DNA of 6,254 bases from Planctomycetaceae bacterium (GTDB taxonomy: Bacteria > Planctomycetota > Planctomycetia > Planctomycetales > Planctomycetaceae). Shown in pieces: positions 5,734-6,254 of the stretch. The DNA lies in the NCBI GenBank assembly GCA_015487825.1, contig WFOZ01000231.1:1-6254 (forward strand), given 5' to 3'. The position numbers and the translations under genes are program-made. Each line of letters opens with the position of its first letter. Positions within the stretch are counted from its first letter, which is position 1. Under the pieces are notes generated by a model. That model was not told the DNA's origin. It searched no databases and worked only from the letters and a program-made list of their open reading frames with translations.

Positions 5734-6019
5734 CAGTAGGAAGAACGCGAAACCATATAATTTAAAGCTTCCTGATTTATTCTATAGGAGCATTATTATT
5801 CATTCCTGCCTGTCCTGGTTCAACAGGCTCTGTTCAACAGATTTCTTGCAAAAACGGGGGGCATAAGTAATTTCTACGCTGTTTGAATAATGAAGTATCC
5901 TTGGAATAATACCAAACCTGATCACAAACTAAGTACAGTAGTCGATAGTGACCTGTACCGAGAAGAAAGCAGGTAAAGTTTTATATGAGAATATTTTCAT
6001 TATGAATAACATGTGGCCT

Positions 6020-6028
6020 TGATATAAA
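6020..6028 (+). promoter_or_regulatory. Extended -10 promoter for tRNA-Ser
   Basis: TGATATAAA fits the extended -10 form TGnTATAAA, ending 9 nt before the mature tRNA. A weak TTATGA (6000-6005) lies 17 bp upstream as a possible -35. This would give a very short 5' leader on the tRNA precursor. Confidence 0.45.
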
Positions 6029-6035
6029 AAATTCT

Positions 6036-6124
<89 letters not shown>

Positions 6125-6125
6125 C

Positions 6126-6142
6126 CTGACGATTGCTGTCAG
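6126..6142 (+). other. First stem-loop after the tRNA
   Basis: CTGAC (6126-6130) and GTCAG (6138-6142) form a 5-bp stem with a 7-nt loop, three bases after the tRNA discriminator. It may lie in the 3' trailer of the precursor and influence 3' processing. That role is inference. Confidence 0.35.
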
Positions 6143-6190
6143 ACGACGAATTATTGTGATAACCCCTGTCGTTGACAGGGGTTTCGTCGT
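6143..6190 (+). terminator. Strong terminator-like hairpin after tRNA-Ser
   Basis: AACCCCTGTC (6161-6170) and GACAGGGGTT (6174-6183) form a perfect 10-bp stem with a GTT loop. An outer pairing ACGACGAA (6143-6150) with TTCGTCGT (6183-6190) encloses it, sharing base 6183, with a 10-nt bulge on the left side. The T tract is short (TTT at 6182-6184, TTT at 6190-6192, then TTTT at about 6197), so it is not textbook, but the stem strength and position right after a tRNA make intrinsic termination the most likely role. Confidence 0.7.
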
Positions 6191-6254
6191 TTGGGTCTTT
6201 TGCCTCTTTGGTGTCATTTTGTGACGTAGAATGCCCATTACTGGTCTCTGAGGC

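Noticed and set aside
5818..5840. Direct repeat GTTCAACAG x2 as a CRISPR-like or attachment element
   Set aside because: Two 9-nt copies separated by 5 nt are too short and too few; probably chance.

Overview
The window is most likely from a planctomycete chromosome, possibly close to Gimesia. This is an inference from the moderate GC content, the long gene-poor spacers, the pattern of small conserved proteins (a short lipoprotein and a charged helical protein of types I associate with planctomycetes), a solitary GroES-like protein, and GC-rich palindromic spacer repeats. No rRNA or marker gene is present to fix the taxon.

Layout from left to right: (1) The 5' end of an unrecognised gene on the minus strand runs off the left edge (1-121), with a strong Shine-Dalgarno that abuts a perfect hairpin. 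(2) A spacer of about 740 bp (122-857) holds two inverted repeats but no convincing gene. (3) A large RND/MMPL-family membrane transporter on the plus strand (858-3770) dominates the window. (4) After 133 bp comes a GroES/Cpn10-type protein (3904-4284) with an intact GroEL-binding loop, an added acidic tail and no groEL beside it. (5) A spacer between convergent genes (4285-4659) holds a nested 105-bp palindrome, a C8 tract, one copy of a dispersed repeat and a small hairpin. (6) A short probable lipoprotein lies on the minus strand (4660-4956). (7) A divergent spacer (4957-5403) ends in an extended -10 promoter for a small charged helical protein (5404-5634). (8) Another spacer (5635-6037) carries the second copy of the dispersed repeat and a likely tRNA promoter. 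(9) tRNA-Ser(GGA) lies at 6038-6122, followed by two stem-loops, the second a strong terminator-like hairpin.

The genes do not form an obvious pathway. The transporter and the GroES-like gene are co-oriented and might be co-transcribed, since no terminator is visible between them, but the 133-bp gap and a separate Shine-Dalgarno leave this open. The lipoprotein, the small helical protein and the tRNA look like independent units. No CRISPR array, insertion sequence, integrase, phage module or defence system was seen, and nothing here makes a strong case for an undescribed system. The most notable points are the asymmetry of the transporter's two halves (intramembrane acidic residues kept only in the C-terminal half), the orphan acidic-tailed GroES, and the two families of structured spacer repeats.
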